Of a stretch of DNA of 64,000 nucleotides, positions 40,751-50,200 are shown piece after piece (within the stretch, counting starts at the first letter, position 1; each line of letters opens with the position of its first letter). The DNA lies in contig NZ_FNSQ01000005.1 in NCBI RefSeq assembly GCF_900105205.1, positions 1,860,001 through 1,924,000 of the forward strand, read 5' to 3'. Origin of the DNA: Microbacterium hydrocarbonoxydans. Its GTDB lineage: Bacteria; Actinomycetota; Actinomycetes; Actinomycetales; Microbacteriaceae. The notes under the pieces were generated by a model, which saw only the letters and a list, made by a program, of their open reading frames with translations, ran no database searches and was not told the DNA's origin. The translations under genes were made by a program, and so were the position numbers.

Positions 40751-41956
40751 CTACTTCCTCTTCTTGCCGTCGAAGTGCGGGTTCTCCCAGATGACGGAAC
40801 CGCCCTGGCCGAGACCGACGCACATCGCCGTCAGGCCGTAGCGCACGTCGGGACGCTCCGCGAACTGGGCCGCGAGCTGGATCATCAGACGGACTCCGGA
40901 TGCCGCGAGCGGGTGCCCGAGGGCGATCGCGCCGCCCCACTGGTTGACCCGGGGGTCGTCATCCGCGATGCCGAAGTGATCGAGCAGCGAGATCACCTGG
41001 ATCGCGAACGCCTCGTTCAACTCGAACAGGCCGATGTCGTCGATCGTGAGTCCGGCCTTCTTCAGTGCCTTCTCGGTCGAGGGGATCGGGCCGATGCCCA
41101 TGATCTCGGGCTGCACGCCGGCGAAGGCGAACGACACCATGCGCATCTTCGGGGCCAGGCCGAACTCCTTGACGGCACCGCCGCCGGCGAGGAGTGACAT
41201 CGTGGCGCCGTCGGTGAGCGGCGACGACGTGCCGGCGGTCACGCGACCGTGTGGACGGAACGGCGTCTTGAGGGCTGCGAGGTCCTCCATCGTCGTCTGA
41301 GGGCGTCGGCCCTCGTCCTCGGTGGCGAGACCCCAGGCCCCGTCAGCGCCCTTGGTCGCGACGGAGACGAGGTCCGGCTGGATCTTGCCGGCGTCGTAGG
41401 CCGCCTGCACCTTGTGCTGGCTGAGCATGCCGAACCGGTCGGAGCGCTCCTTGGTCAGGTGCGGGAACCGGTCGAAGATGCGCTCAGCCGTGACGCCCAT
41501 GTTGAGAGCGCCGGGGTCGACCATGCGCTCCGCGACGAACCGGGGGTTCGGGTCGGCGTTGCCGCCGATCGGGTGGTGTCCCATGTGCTCGACGCCGCCC
41601 GCGAGGGCGAAGTCGTACATGCCGACGCCGATCGAGGCTCCCATGGTCGTCACGCTGGTCATCGCGCCGGCGCACATGCGCTCGACGGCGAGGCCGGGGA
41701 CGGTCTGGGGGAGTCCGGCGAGGATCGCCACGGAACGTCCGAGTGTGAGTCCCTGATCGCCAGTCTGGCTCGTTGCCGCGATCGCGACATCGTCGATGCG
41801 ATCAGCCGGCACGGCGGCGTTCCGCTCCATCAGGCCGATGGTCGCCTTCACGGCGAGGTCATCTGCGCGGGTGTTCCAGTACATGCCCTTTTCGCCGGCG
41901 CGCCCGAAGGGGGTGCGCACTCCATCGACGAAGAAGACGTCCGAGATCTCGGCCAC
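40751..41956 (-). CDS. fadA: Acetyl-CoA acyltransferase (thiolase)
   Basis: A 401-residue thiolase with the acyl-accepting cysteine in VERMCAGAMTSV near residue 94, ALGHPLAASGVRLMIQLA with the histidine, and CVGLGQGGSVIWE with the second cysteine. It cleaves 3-ketoacyl-CoA with CoA to release acetyl-CoA, the last step of the beta-oxidation cycle. GGAGG lies five bases before the GTG at 41956, and a TAGACT box is present about 25 bases further upstream. It leads the fadA-fadB operon. Confidence 0.95.
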   Translation of the reverse strand: MAEISDVFFVDGVRTPFGRAGEKGMYWNTRADDLAVKATIGLMERNAAVPADRIDDVAIAATSQTGDQGLTLGRSVAILAGLPQTVPGLAVERMCAGAMTSVTTMGASIGVGMYDFALAGGVEHMGHHPIGGNADPNPRFVAERMVDPGALNMGVTAERIFDRFPHLTKERSDRFGMLSQHKVQAAYDAGKIQPDLVSVATKGADGAWGLATEDEGRRPQTTMEDLAALKTPFRPHGRVTAGTSSPLTDGATMSLLAGGGAVKEFGLAPKMRMVSFAFAGVQPEIMGIGPIPSTEKALKKAGLTIDDIGLFELNEAFAIQVISLLDHFGIADDDPRVNQWGGAIALGHPLAASGVRLMIQLAAQFAERPDVRYGLTAMCVGLGQGGSVIWENPHFDGKKRK

Positions 41957-42029
41957 TCTGCCTCCAAGTTTGTGCGGTGGCCTCAGTCTATGGAGGCCCC
42001 GAAACGGGGAGGAATCGGTTGGATCGAAC

Positions 42030-43223
42030 CTACGAAGCCGCTGCGGGCGCTTCGTCGGGCGTTTGCGCGGCCTCTACAAAGGCCTCCGCGATCTTCTGTG
42101 CAGTCTGTGCAATCTGCCAGGGGCGGGCACCGAGCGTCGCAAGCGCTTCGCCGATCGCTTCGGGGGTCGTGCCGGGGACATCCCAGGCCACGCGGCGCAG
42201 GTGATCGGGGGTCAGGAGGTTCTCGGTCGGCATCCCGAGCTCTTCGGCCGTCGCCTCGATCAGAGGGCGTGCGGCCTTCAGTCGGGCATCCGCCTCCGGG
42301 TTGCGATCCGACCAGGCGCGCGGCGGCGGCAGCGCGTCGCTGGGGACCCGCTCGCGCGGGAGCTCCTCGGTCGTCCGTCCGTCGACCATCGCCTGCCACC
42401 AGCGGTCGAGCTGGGTGCGGCTCGCGCGGCCCTGGAACTCCTTGATGCCCGCCAGCGCCTGTTTGCTCTGCGGGTTCGCCAGCACGGCGGCGATCAGCGA
42501 CCGGTCGGGGACGAGTCGGCCGGGGGAGACGTCCTGGTCCTGGGCGTAGGCCTCGCGCGCCTGCCACAGCGACCGTGCGACCGCGAGGTTGCGGGCACCC
42601 CGCACCTGGTGGAGTCCGCTGAGCCGACGCCACGGATCTTCCCGCGGGGGCTTGGGAAGTCGGGTCAGAGTCGCGGCGAATTCCTCGGCCGCGAACTCGG
42701 TCTTGCCCTGCTCCTCGAGCTCCGCCTCCAGCACCTCGTACACATCGATGAGATGCAGCACATCCAGTGCCGCGTACTCGAGCCAGGCCGCGGGCAGCGG
42801 ACGGGTCGACCAGTCCGCTGCGGAGTGCTCCTTCTTCAGTGTGATGCCGAGGGCGTTCTCGACGACAGCCGCGAGACCGACGCGCTCGTGACCCAGCAGA
42901 CGCGAGGCGAGCTCGGTGTCGAAGATCGACGGCGGCAGGAGGTCGAGCTCGCGCAGCGATGGGAGATCCTGGCTCGCGGCATGGAAGATCCACTGCACGT
43001 CGCCGATCGCCGCCTGCAGCGGACTGAAGTCGCCCAGCGCGGGAGGATCGAAGAGGAAAACACCGGCATCGCGACGGAAGACCTGCACGAGGTAGGCGCG
43101 CTGCGAGTAGCGGAATCCGGATGCCCGCTCGACGTCGACGGCCACAGGACCCGTGCCCGCAGCGAGTGCGGCGCACGCCGCATGGAACTCCGATACGTCG
43201 GAGATCACGGAGTATTCAGTCAC
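42030..43223 (-). CDS. rnd: Ribonuclease D
   Basis: A 397-residue 3'-5' exoribonuclease. The DEDD exonuclease domain has PVAVDVERASGFRYSQRAYLVQVF, WIFHAASQDLPSLRELDLLPPSIFDTELASRLLG and WLEYAALDVLHLIDVYEVLEAEL, with metal-binding acids at each. A C-terminal HRDC domain starts at SLIAAVLANPQSKQALAGIKEFQG. It trims tRNA and other RNA 3' ends. The GTG start overlaps the DUF3000 stop by eight bases. Confidence 0.92.
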   Translation of the reverse strand: MTEYSVISDVSEFHAACAALAAGTGPVAVDVERASGFRYSQRAYLVQVFRRDAGVFLFDPPALGDFSPLQAAIGDVQWIFHAASQDLPSLRELDLLPPSIFDTELASRLLGHERVGLAAVVENALGITLKKEHSAADWSTRPLPAAWLEYAALDVLHLIDVYEVLEAELEEQGKTEFAAEEFAATLTRLPKPPREDPWRRLSGLHQVRGARNLAVARSLWQAREAYAQDQDVSPGRLVPDRSLIAAVLANPQSKQALAGIKEFQGRASRTQLDRWWQAMVDGRTTEELPRERVPSDALPPPRAWSDRNPEADARLKAARPLIEATAEELGMPTENLLTPDHLRRVAWDVPGTTPEAIGEALATLGARPWQIAQTAQKIAEAFVEAAQTPDEAPAAAS

Positions 43224-43797
43224 GTGCTGCCTTTCGCGCGCCGATCACGGCGATGCCCTCGGAACCGGGCGGAAGACCCGCCAGCATTCCGACCAGCTCG
43301 ACCCATGCTTCGACGTGCGGTCGGAACGGGCCCTCTGGAGTCCAGGACGCCCTCAATTCTATCTGCGCACCGTCGCCCTCGTCGGCGAGGCCGCCGAACC
43401 CCTTGGACAGGGTCTTGGTCGACGTGCCGGATGCGGAATGGTAGACGGCGTCCCCGGACTCGAGGGCATCCACCAGCCACGACCAGGTGACGTCGGCGAG
43501 CAGCGGGTCTGTGCCGATCTCGGTCTCCAGAGGAGCCTGCGCGAAGATCACGATCCGCCAGTCCCCGTCCCAGGCCGCGGGGCCCTCGGGGTCGTGGAGC
43601 AGGACGAAGCGGCCGGTGCCGTACGCGGACTCGCCCTCGTCGTCCGGGCGGACGTCCGCGGCCAGCGCGAGGGCGTGCGGGGCGAGGCCCTGCGGAGTGG
43701 GGATCTCGCGGATCGTGATGTCCGAGCGGAACGTGAGATCACGGAGCTCGGCCACTGCGGCGTCGAAGAGGGTCCCGGCATCGGGGTGTGCGGTCAC
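43216..43797 (-). CDS. DUF3000 family protein
   Basis: A 193-residue soluble protein with the family features LRDLTFRSDITIREIPTPQGLAPHALALAADVRPD, DPLLADVTWSWLVDALESG and FRPHVEAWVELVGMLAGLPPGSEG. The family is actinobacterial and usually lies beside rnd; its function is unknown to me. The GTG at 43797 follows a TAGCCT box by exactly six bases, so the transcript is probably leaderless. Confidence 0.85.
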   Translation of the reverse strand: MTAHPDAGTLFDAAVAELRDLTFRSDITIREIPTPQGLAPHALALAADVRPDDEGESAYGTGRFVLLHDPEGPAAWDGDWRIVIFAQAPLETEIGTDPLLADVTWSWLVDALESGDAVYHSASGTSTKTLSKGFGGLADEGDGAQIELRASWTPEGPFRPHVEAWVELVGMLAGLPPGSEGIAVIGARKAARD

Positions 43798-43803
43798 GGC
43801 AAC

Positions 43804-43813
43804 AGGCTAGAGT
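43804..43813. promoter_or_regulatory. Overlapping divergent -10 boxes
   Basis: TAGCCT on the minus strand (43809-43804, for the DUF3000 gene) overlaps TAGAGT on the plus strand (43808-43813, for the hydrolase). The gap between start codons is 25 bases, so the two promoters cannot be occupied at once. Confidence 0.5.
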
Positions 43814-43822
43814 CAGGAAGCG

Positions 43823-44977
43823 ATGAAGAGTCTCAGGCACGCCGTTGCGCTTCTTGTCCCTGCACTGATCGCGCTCGGGACCGCGATGGCCCTGCTCGTT
43901 TTCAGCGTCGCCCGCCGGGTGGTCATCCCCGCCAGACGCCCCGCCGACACCGAGATCCTCGCGGTCGACACCGGCGCCCAGACGATCGAGCTCACGCGCA
44001 CCCCCGACACGGAGCTCCCAGGCCGGTACGGGCTGTTCACTTCCGGCACGCACGGCTACGTGAAGCTCGGGGCCGTGCTCGGCGCCGATGCCACCACGGT
44101 GCGCCGCAAGCTGCTCACCCAGATCGAGCCGGGCTCGCAGGTCGACCGCAGCGCCGCGTTCAGCGGCTGGTACTACTCCACCCCGAGCGAGCTGCACCTG
44201 CCGTGGGAGAACGTGCTGATCGGGTCACCGGCCGGTCCATGCCCTGCGTGGCTCTTCTCGGCGGAGTCGACCACCTGGGTGATCCAGATCCACGGCAGAG
44301 GAGTGACGCGCGCCGAGTGCCTGCGTGCGGTGCCCGTGCTGCACGCGGCCGGATTCCCGAACCTCGTGGTCTCGTACAGGAACGACGGCGAGGCACCGCG
44401 CAGTCGCAGCGGCGCCTACGCGCTCGGGGCGCACGAGTGGCGTGACGTGGATGCTGCCATCTCGTTCGCCCGCCGCCGGGGCGCAGAGCGTGTGATCCTG
44501 ATGGGATGGTCGATGGGCGGCGCCGTCGCGCTGCAGACAGCGGTGAACTCGGGCAACCGCGATCGCATCGCCGGTCTGATCCTCGAGTCGCCGGTCGTGG
44601 ACTGGCGCTCTGTACTGCGCTTCCAGGCGCGCGAGGCGGGGATGCACGCTCCGCTGCCCGACCTGGCGATGAGTGCGCTCTCGCTTCCGCTCACGGCGCG
44701 GCTCAGCGGCGCGGACGGGGCGATCCCGTTCGACAGCCTCGACATGGTGGCCCGCGCCGACGAGCTGAGCGTTCCGATCCTGATCCTGCACAGTGACGAT
44801 GACGGGTTCGTGCCTGCAGACGCCTCCCACGCTCTGCAGGCGGCTCGCCCCGACCTCGTGACGATGCCGGCGTTCTCGGTCGCACGCCACACCAAGCTCT
44901 GGAACTACGACGAGGCGGGCTGGAGCGCCGCGATCACCGACTGGCTCGCGGAGCAGGGGCTCAGCGCTTCTGCCTGA
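43823..44977 (+). CDS. Alpha/beta-fold hydrolase with an N-terminal membrane anchor
   Basis: A 384-residue protein. Residues ~6-28 form a hydrophobic signal anchor (AVALLVPALIALGTAMALLVFSV). The C-terminal alpha/beta hydrolase has the nucleophile elbow GWSMGG, an aspartate in ILHSDDDGFVP and the histidine in VARHTKLWN, completing a Ser-Asp-His triad. Probably a membrane-tethered esterase or peptidase facing outside; the substrate is not evident. It converges with sufE and overlaps it by 17 bases. Confidence 0.82.
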   Translation: MKSLRHAVALLVPALIALGTAMALLVFSVARRVVIPARRPADTEILAVDTGAQTIELTRTPDTELPGRYGLFTSGTHGYVKLGAVLGADATTVRRKLLTQIEPGSQVDRSAAFSGWYYSTPSELHLPWENVLIGSPAGPCPAWLFSAESTTWVIQIHGRGVTRAECLRAVPVLHAAGFPNLVVSYRNDGEAPRSRSGAYALGAHEWRDVDAAISFARRRGAERVILMGWSMGGAVALQTAVNSGNRDRIAGLILESPVVDWRSVLRFQAREAGMHAPLPDLAMSALSLPLTARLSGADGAIPFDSLDMVARADELSVPILILHSDDDGFVPADASHALQAARPDLVTMPAFSVARHTKLWNYDEAGWSAAITDWLAEQGLSASA

Positions 44978-45392
44978 CCTGCTTCTTGGCGCGCATCAGC
45001 ATTCCCGTCATCCCGCCGATGCGCAGCGGAGACACGGCCTTCGTGAGCCCGATCGACTGCGGGTAGTCGTCGGGGATGGCCAGCACCTCGTCGGGTGTGA
45101 GCCCCGTGATGCCCTGCACCAGGATGCTCGCGAATCCACGCGTCGTCGGAGCCTCCGGCGGCGCGGTGGCATGCATCGTGACGACGCCGTCGTTCACCTC
45201 GACGTAGATGTAGACGGGGGACTGGCACTCGGCGACCCGCTCGCACATCTCGGGGTGGCTCGCCACCTCCTCCGACACCTCAGGTAGCTCGTCCGAGAAC
45301 TCGAGGAGCAGCAGCAGGCGCTCGGCCTCCGGGGTCTCCAGGAAGGCGTCGCGGATCTCGGCGAGAGTGTCAGGAACGTCGCTCGTGCTCAT
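44961..45392 (-). CDS. sufE: SufE-type cysteine desulfuration protein
   Basis: A 143-residue SufE-like protein. DEFLELPEAERLLLLLEFSDELPEV-like residues lead to MCERVAECQSPVYIYVEVNDG, where Cys56 is the sulfur acceptor. FASILVQGITGLTPDEVLAIPDDY follows. SufE takes persulfide sulfur from the desulfurase SufS for Fe-S cluster assembly. ATG 45392 is chosen; ATG 45401 adds three residues and is equally possible. It lies directly after the sulfurtransferase gene, in the same direction, a sulfur-handling pair. Confidence 0.88.
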   Translation of the reverse strand: MSTSDVPDTLAEIRDAFLETPEAERLLLLLEFSDELPEVSEEVASHPEMCERVAECQSPVYIYVEVNDGVVTMHATAPPEAPTTRGFASILVQGITGLTPDEVLAIPDDYPQSIGLTKAVSPLRIGGMTGMLMRAKKQVRQKR

Positions 45393-45411
45393 CCCCGACA
45401 TTCTTCCACGA

Positions 45412-46305
45412 TCAGAGGGAACCGGGCTCCGCTCCGGTGACGATGGGAACGCGCACGGCGCTGCCCCACTCCGTCCACGATCCGTCGTAGTTGCGCACGT
45501 CGTCGAAGCCGAGCAGGTGCTTGAGCACGAACCACGTGTGGCTCGATCGCTCACCGATCCGGCAGTACGCCACAACGGGGTCGCCGTCCTTCAGACCGGC
45601 GCCGTCGCGGTAGATGGCGTCGAGCTCCGCGCGGGGGCGGAAGCCGCCATCCTCGGCCACGGCCTTCGCCCACGGAACGCTCTGCGCGGTCGGGATGTGG
45701 CCGGCGCGGAGCGTGCCCTCCTCCGGGTAGGCGGGCGCGGTGGTGCGCTCACCGCTGTACTCCTCGGGGGAGCGCACATCGATCAGAGGGCTGCCGATGT
45801 GAGCGAGCACGTCGTCCTTGTAGGCGCGGATCACCGAGTCGTCGCGTTCGACGATCGGGTAGTCCGTGGGCGTGACGGTCGGGGCCTCGCGGGTGATCTC
45901 GCGGCCCTCGGCGATCCAGCGGTCGCGCCCTCCGTCGAGCAGGCGCACGTCCTCGTGGCCGAACAGCGAGAAGACCCACAGTGCATAGGCGGCCCACCAG
46001 TTGTTCTTGTCGCCGTAGATCACCACGGTGTCATCCCGCGAGATGCCCTTGCTGCTCAGCAGCTTCGCGAATCCCTCGCCGTCGACGTAGTCGCGCACGA
46101 CCGGGTCGTTGAGCTCGGTGTGCCAGTCCACCTTGACCGCACCGGGGATGTGGCCGGTCTCGTACAGCAGCACGTCCTCGTCGGACTCGACGACCACCAG
46201 GCCCGGCGTTCCGAGACGCTCGGCGAGCCATTCGGTGCTCACGAGACGGCCGGGTTCGGCGTACTCGGCGAACTTGGACGAAGTGGTGTCGAACTCGATG
46301 GCCAC
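45412..46305 (-). CDS. sseA: Thiosulfate/3-mercaptopyruvate sulfurtransferase
   Basis: A 297-residue protein with two rhodanese domains. The catalytic loop is [16 protein letters not shown]; the CRxGxR pattern is that of thiosulfate sulfurtransferases. The first domain keeps [11 protein letters not shown] and WWAAYALW. It moves sulfane sulfur to acceptors such as thiols. The GTG at 46305 is supported by GAGGAG seven bases upstream. The sufE gene follows, about 10-20 bases later. Confidence 0.92.
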   Translation of the reverse strand: MAIEFDTTSSKFAEYAEPGRLVSTEWLAERLGTPGLVVVESDEDVLLYETGHIPGAVKVDWHTELNDPVVRDYVDGEGFAKLLSSKGISRDDTVVIYGDKNNWWAAYALWVFSLFGHEDVRLLDGGRDRWIAEGREITREAPTVTPTDYPIVERDDSVIRAYKDDVLAHIGSPLIDVRSPEEYSGERTTAPAYPEEGTLRAGHIPTAQSVPWAKAVAEDGGFRPRAELDAIYRDGAGLKDGDPVVAYCRIGERSSHTWFVLKHLLGFDDVRNYDGSWTEWGSAVRVPIVTGAEPGSL

Positions 46306-46451
46306 AGGGATCTCCTCAGACGGTGAGCGGCGATTGTGCAGGGCATGACGGCGTAATGTGGAGCCGATACTTCGACGATAGATCCACGCCGTGCGCGCTG
46401 CACCCGATTCGTAAGACTTCGACACAGGTGCGCACCCGACACAGGACCGTG

Positions 46452-47504
46452 ATGACCGACACGCCCAGCCGCACGGGCATCGTGCACCTGACCGATCGCC
46501 AACCCACCGTCACCGGCCCCGAGATGCTGGCCAGCCTCACGCCGCCGCCGCAGTTCGACGGGGCGACCTTCGAGAGCTACCGAGCCGACTCCTCGTACCC
46601 CTCGCAGGAGGAGGCGAAGGAGACGCTGACGCGGTTCGCCGGTCGCGGTGGCGGCCCGATCAAGCGTGGCGGGTTCTTCAGCCGCGCGAAGAAGGAGCCG
46701 GAGATCAAGCCCGGCGTGTACCTCGACGGCGGATTCGGTGTCGGCAAGACGCACCTGCTCGCGTCGATCTATCACGCGATGCCGGCCCGCCGGAAGTACT
46801 TCGGGTCGTTCATCGAGTACACCGCTCTGGTCGGAGCCCTCGGCTACAAGAACACGGTGGACCTGCTCAAGGGGGCGGACCTGCTGTGCATCGACGAGTT
46901 CGAGCTCGACGATCCGGGCGACACGATGGTGATGACCCGGCTGATCGGTGAACTCGTGCCGACCGGCACGAGACTCGCCGCGACGTCGAACACCCCGCCC
47001 AACGCGCTCGGAGAAGGTCGCTTCGCTGCACAGGACTTCCTTCGTGAGATCCATGCGATGTCAGACAGCTTCCAGACGATCCGCATCGACGGGGTCGACT
47101 TCCGTCAGCGTGCGCTGGACGGGCACGCGGTCGTCAGCGATGCGGACGAGTACGCGCAGACCGTGCAGCGGGGCGGCGAAGCAGGGATCGCATCCGACGA
47201 CTCGTTCGTCGACGTGATCCGGCACCTCGCCCGGGTGCATCCGTCGCGCTATCTCCGGGTGATCGAAGGACTCGACCTCGTCGGTCTGCGCGATGTCCAG
47301 GTGCTGACCGATCAGTCGGAGGCGCTGCGCTTCGTCGCGTTCGTCGACCGTGTCTACGATGCGCAGATCCCGATCGTCGCCACGGGTGTGAGCCTCGACC
47401 AGGTGTTCGCGCAGGAGATGCTCGGCGGCGGATACCGCAAGAAGTACCTGCGTGCTATCTCCAGACTCAATGCACTTACACACGCGGAGCGCAGTGTCGC
47501 GTAA
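46452..47504 (+). CDS. zapE: Cell division ATPase ZapE/AFG1 family
   Basis: A 350-residue AFG1-type ATPase. Walker A is GGFGVGKT (residues 93-100), Walker [10 protein letters not shown], and [24 protein letters not shown] a sensor and arginine-finger region typical of ZapE. In E. coli ZapE associates with the division ring under stress. ATG 46452 is chosen because AGGA lies six bases upstream; longer in-frame starts exist but match no family N-terminus. The gene is divergent from sseA. Confidence 0.85.
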   Translation: MTDTPSRTGIVHLTDRQPTVTGPEMLASLTPPPQFDGATFESYRADSSYPSQEEAKETLTRFAGRGGGPIKRGGFFSRAKKEPEIKPGVYLDGGFGVGKTHLLASIYHAMPARRKYFGSFIEYTALVGALGYKNTVDLLKGADLLCIDEFELDDPGDTMVMTRLIGELVPTGTRLAATSNTPPNALGEGRFAAQDFLREIHAMSDSFQTIRIDGVDFRQRALDGHAVVSDADEYAQTVQRGGEAGIASDDSFVDVIRHLARVHPSRYLRVIEGLDLVGLRDVQVLTDQSEALRFVAFVDRVYDAQIPIVATGVSLDQVFAQEMLGGGYRKKYLRAISRLNALTHAERSVA

Positions 47505-47531
47505 CGCGATGTTCACATGCGGGGCGCGGCT

Positions 47532-47569
47532 GTAACGCCACCGCAACAAACTTCACGCATTCCGGAAAT
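47532..47569 (+). promoter_or_regulatory. GlnR-type nitrogen-control box upstream of amt
   Basis: Four five-base elements spaced by six bases each: GTAAC (47532), GCAAC (47543), CACGC (47554) and GAAAT (47565). This matches the actinobacterial GlnR arrangement gTnAC-N6-GaAAc repeated twice, with the third element weakest. It lies 50-90 bases before the amt start, where GlnR activates ammonium transporters. Confidence 0.5.
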
Positions 47570-47620
47570 CGGGCCTCGTCACACTGAAGCTCTCAGTTTC
47601 CCGAATTGTGAGGTTTGACT

Positions 47621-48859
47621 ATGGATGCTCCAGGCAACATCTCCTGGGCGATCACCGCGACCGCCCTCGTTCTGCTCATGACGCCCGGCGTCGCCTTCTT
47701 CTACGGCGGTCTCGTCAAGGCCAAGAGCGTCGTCAGCATGATGATGATGAGCTTCGGCTCGATCGGTCTCGTCGCCGTTCTCTGGATCCTCTTCGGATTC
47801 TCGATGAGCGCGGTGGACAGCCCGACAGCCTTCGCCGGCAACCCCTTCGCCGACTTCGGCCTCTCGAACCTCGCCGCCGGTGAGGACTCGAACGTGGCCC
47901 TGCTCGGAGTCGCGTACGGCGCGACGTTCGCGATCATCACGGTCGCGCTGATCTCCGGAGCGATCGCCGACCGCGCGAAGTTCGGCAGCTGGCTGATCTT
48001 CGCCGGCGTATTCGCCACGGTCGGCTACTTCCCGGTCGCCGCATGGGTCTGGGGCGGCGGATGGATCATGAATCTCGGCACCACCCTCTTCGGTGAGGAC
48101 AGCGGAATCGGCGTCATCGACTACGCCGGTGGTACCGCGGTGCACATCAACGCCGGTGCCGCGGCACTGGCCCTCGCGATCGTCCTGGGCAAGCGAATCG
48201 GCTTCCAGAAGGGCATCCTCAAGCCGCACAACGTCCCGCTGACCCTTCTCGGCGCAGCGCTGCTGTGGTTCGGCTGGTTCGGCTTCAACGCCGGAGCCGA
48301 GTGGCTCGCGGAGGACATGGGCGGCGTCGGACTCATCGGCCTCAACACGCTCGGCGCCACCGCTGCGGCGATCCTCGGCTGGATCCTCATCGAGCGCATC
48401 AAGGACGGCAAGGCGACGTCCGTCGGAGCAGCCTCGGGAGCCGTCGCCGGTCTCGTCGCGATCACCCCGGCCTGCGCCAACCTCACGCCCGGCTGGTCGC
48501 TGCTGCTCGGTGCTGTCGCCGGTATCGTCTGCGCACTCGCGGTCGAGATGAAGTTCCGTCTCGGCTTCGACGACTCGCTCGACGTCGTCGGCATTCACCT
48601 TGTGGGCGGACTCATCGGAACGCTGTACCTCGGCCTCTTCGCGACCGGCACCGGTGTCTTCGTCGGCGGCGACCTGCGTCAGCTGGCCGTGCAGGCCATC
48701 GCCGCACTCGGTGTGCTGATCTACTCGTTCGTCATCGCGTTCATCATCGGCTTCGCGATCGAGAAGACGATCGGGTTCCGCATCACGAGTGAAGACGAGA
48801 TCGCCGGCGTCGACCAGGTCGTCCACGGCGAGGAGGGCTACGCACTCGCAGATGCGTGA
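47621..48859 (+). CDS. amt: Ammonium transporter
   Basis: A 412-residue Amt/Rh family channel with about 11 membrane helices. WAITATALVLLMTPGVAFFYGGLVKAKSVVSMMMMSF is the family N-terminus. DYAGGTAVHINAGAAALALAIVLG holds a pore histidine, and DSLDVVGIHLVGGLIGTLYLG the second pore histidine. It conducts ammonium/ammonia inward. GAGG lies eight bases before ATG 47621. No glnK follows; the next gene is a toxin-like gene with its own promoter. A GlnR-like site upstream suggests induction under nitrogen limitation. Confidence 0.96.
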   Translation: MDAPGNISWAITATALVLLMTPGVAFFYGGLVKAKSVVSMMMMSFGSIGLVAVLWILFGFSMSAVDSPTAFAGNPFADFGLSNLAAGEDSNVALLGVAYGATFAIITVALISGAIADRAKFGSWLIFAGVFATVGYFPVAAWVWGGGWIMNLGTTLFGEDSGIGVIDYAGGTAVHINAGAAALALAIVLGKRIGFQKGILKPHNVPLTLLGAALLWFGWFGFNAGAEWLAEDMGGVGLIGLNTLGATAAAILGWILIERIKDGKATSVGAASGAVAGLVAITPACANLTPGWSLLLGAVAGIVCALAVEMKFRLGFDDSLDVVGIHLVGGLIGTLYLGLFATGTGVFVGGDLRQLAVQAIAALGVLIYSFVIAFIIGFAIEKTIGFRITSEDEIAGVDQVVHGEEGYALADA

Positions 48860-48867
48860 CCTGCCGT

Positions 48868-48873
48868 TAGGGT
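48868..48873 (+). promoter_or_regulatory. -10 box of a leaderless MazF-like gene
   Basis: TAGGGT is followed by exactly six bases and GTG 48880, giving the toxin-like gene its own promoter just after amt. Confidence 0.5.
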
Positions 48874-48879
48874 GACCGT

Positions 48880-49461
48880 GTGAGCACAAGCAACGGCATC
48901 CTGGCAAGACTCGCGGAGATCCTTCTCACCGCACTGGGATCGGACCGGGCGTCCAGGACGAGCAATCGTCCCGGACGCCCGGTCTCGCGTGTACGGACCT
49001 CCGGTGACGCGCGTCCGGATGCGGCAGAGTCCGCGCGGGGACAGCGTTCGGGGACGGGCACTGTGCGGGTCGACCCTGATGCGATCGACGACCTGCGCAT
49101 CGACTACGCGCCCGACAGGGACGGTGCTCCCGATGCCGGAGAGATCGTCTGGACCTGGGTGCCGTACGAGGAGAACGACGGCAGGGGCAAGGATCGTCCT
49201 GTCCTCGTGATCGGGCGTGAATCTCGAGACCGGGTGTACGCGGTGCGGATGACCAGCAGACCGCACGACGGCGATCGCGACTACCTCACGATCGGCACGG
49301 GCGACTGGGATTCGCAGGGACGCGAGTCCTGGGTCGACATCGAGCAGCTCTACAGCGTGCACGAGAGCGGACTGCGCCGCGAGGCCGCCGTGCTTGATCA
49401 CTCTCGCTACGGGCGCGTCGCGGCCGCGCTCTCCGCCCGCTACGGCTGGGCGAGCGTCTGA
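48880..49461 (+). CDS. PemK/MazF family protein without adjacent antitoxin
   Basis: A 193-residue protein. The C-terminal ~110 residues have the PemK/MazF core: PDAGEIVWTWVPYEENDGRGKDRPVLVIGRE, YAVRMTSRPHDGDRDYLTIGTGDWDSQGRESWVDIEQLYSV. MazF enzymes cut mRNA at specific sites. The first ~80 residues are an uncharacteristic Ser/Arg-rich extension. No antitoxin ORF is seen on either side, so either the protein is harmless, the antitoxin is elsewhere, or the N-terminal extension restrains it (inference). The GTG start follows a TANNNT box by six bases. It converges with and overlaps the next gene by 22 bases. Confidence 0.78.
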   Translation: MSTSNGILARLAEILLTALGSDRASRTSNRPGRPVSRVRTSGDARPDAAESARGQRSGTGTVRVDPDAIDDLRIDYAPDRDGAPDAGEIVWTWVPYEENDGRGKDRPVLVIGRESRDRVYAVRMTSRPHDGDRDYLTIGTGDWDSQGRESWVDIEQLYSVHESGLRREAAVLDHSRYGRVAAALSARYGWASV

Positions 49462-50105
49462 GTCTGCCGGGCTCGGCGTGAGGTTCGCGTCGAGCGGCGC
49501 GGCAGTCGGGTGAGCGCCCAGACGCCCGCTCCAGAGACGAGCAGCGCGGCGAGCAGGCCGACGACATGCGCGACGAGCGAGAGCGCGCCGCGCTCGGGGA
49601 GCAGGAAGCCGTAGGGCACCCATCCGTCCGTGACGCCGCGGATCAGGACGACGAACAGCCACAGCGCGGGGTAGGGGAGCACCATCCAGAGCTGCCGCCA
49701 CGGAAGCCGCGTGCGATCGGGCGCGAACACCCAGTCGATCACGAGCAGTGCAGGGAAGAGCGTGTGGAGCGCGAGACTCACCCATGCGGGCGCACTGCCT
49801 GTCCCCGGGACCAGGACGTTGTAGACGACGCCGACGATGATCATGCAGGACACCGAGACGGCGCGAACGGTGGTCAGCACCGGCGACACCGCACCGCCGC
49901 GCAGGGCGAGGACACCGGCACCGATGAGGGCGGCGGCGGTGAGCAGACTCGTCAGGTTGGTGAAGTAGCCGAAGTAGTCGAAGAGGCTGGCGCCGCGGGC
50001 GGGGATGCCGATGGAATACGTGTACGAGAGGATGCCGATCACTGCCGCGCCCGCCACGATGCGCGCCGCCGCGATCGATGGCGGTGCAGGTGAGGTGTGC
50101 GTCAT
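49440..50105 (-). CDS. Pr6Pr family membrane protein
   Basis: A 221-residue protein with six membrane helices and the family motifs DYFGYFTNLTSLL, VSCMIIVGVVYNVLV and PYPALWLFVVLIRGVTDGWVPYGFL. The function of this family is unknown. ATG 50105 lies after GAGGGG, and a TAGCCT box ends six bases upstream, so the transcript is leaderless or nearly so. It is divergent from the SPW gene. Confidence 0.82.
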   Translation of the reverse strand: MTHTSPAPPSIAAARIVAGAAVIGILSYTYSIGIPARGASLFDYFGYFTNLTSLLTAAALIGAGVLALRGGAVSPVLTTVRAVSVSCMIIVGVVYNVLVPGTGSAPAWVSLALHTLFPALLVIDWVFAPDRTRLPWRQLWMVLPYPALWLFVVLIRGVTDGWVPYGFLLPERGALSLVAHVVGLLAALLVSGAGVWALTRLPRRSTRTSRRARQTQTLAQP

Positions 50106-50200
50106 CCCCTCAGGCTAAGTGGACCCGACGGGCAATCCGTTTCGCGCGGCGCTGCGAACCAACTGTGAGTCGCAGTAAGCGGCACCACCAAGGAGGAATC

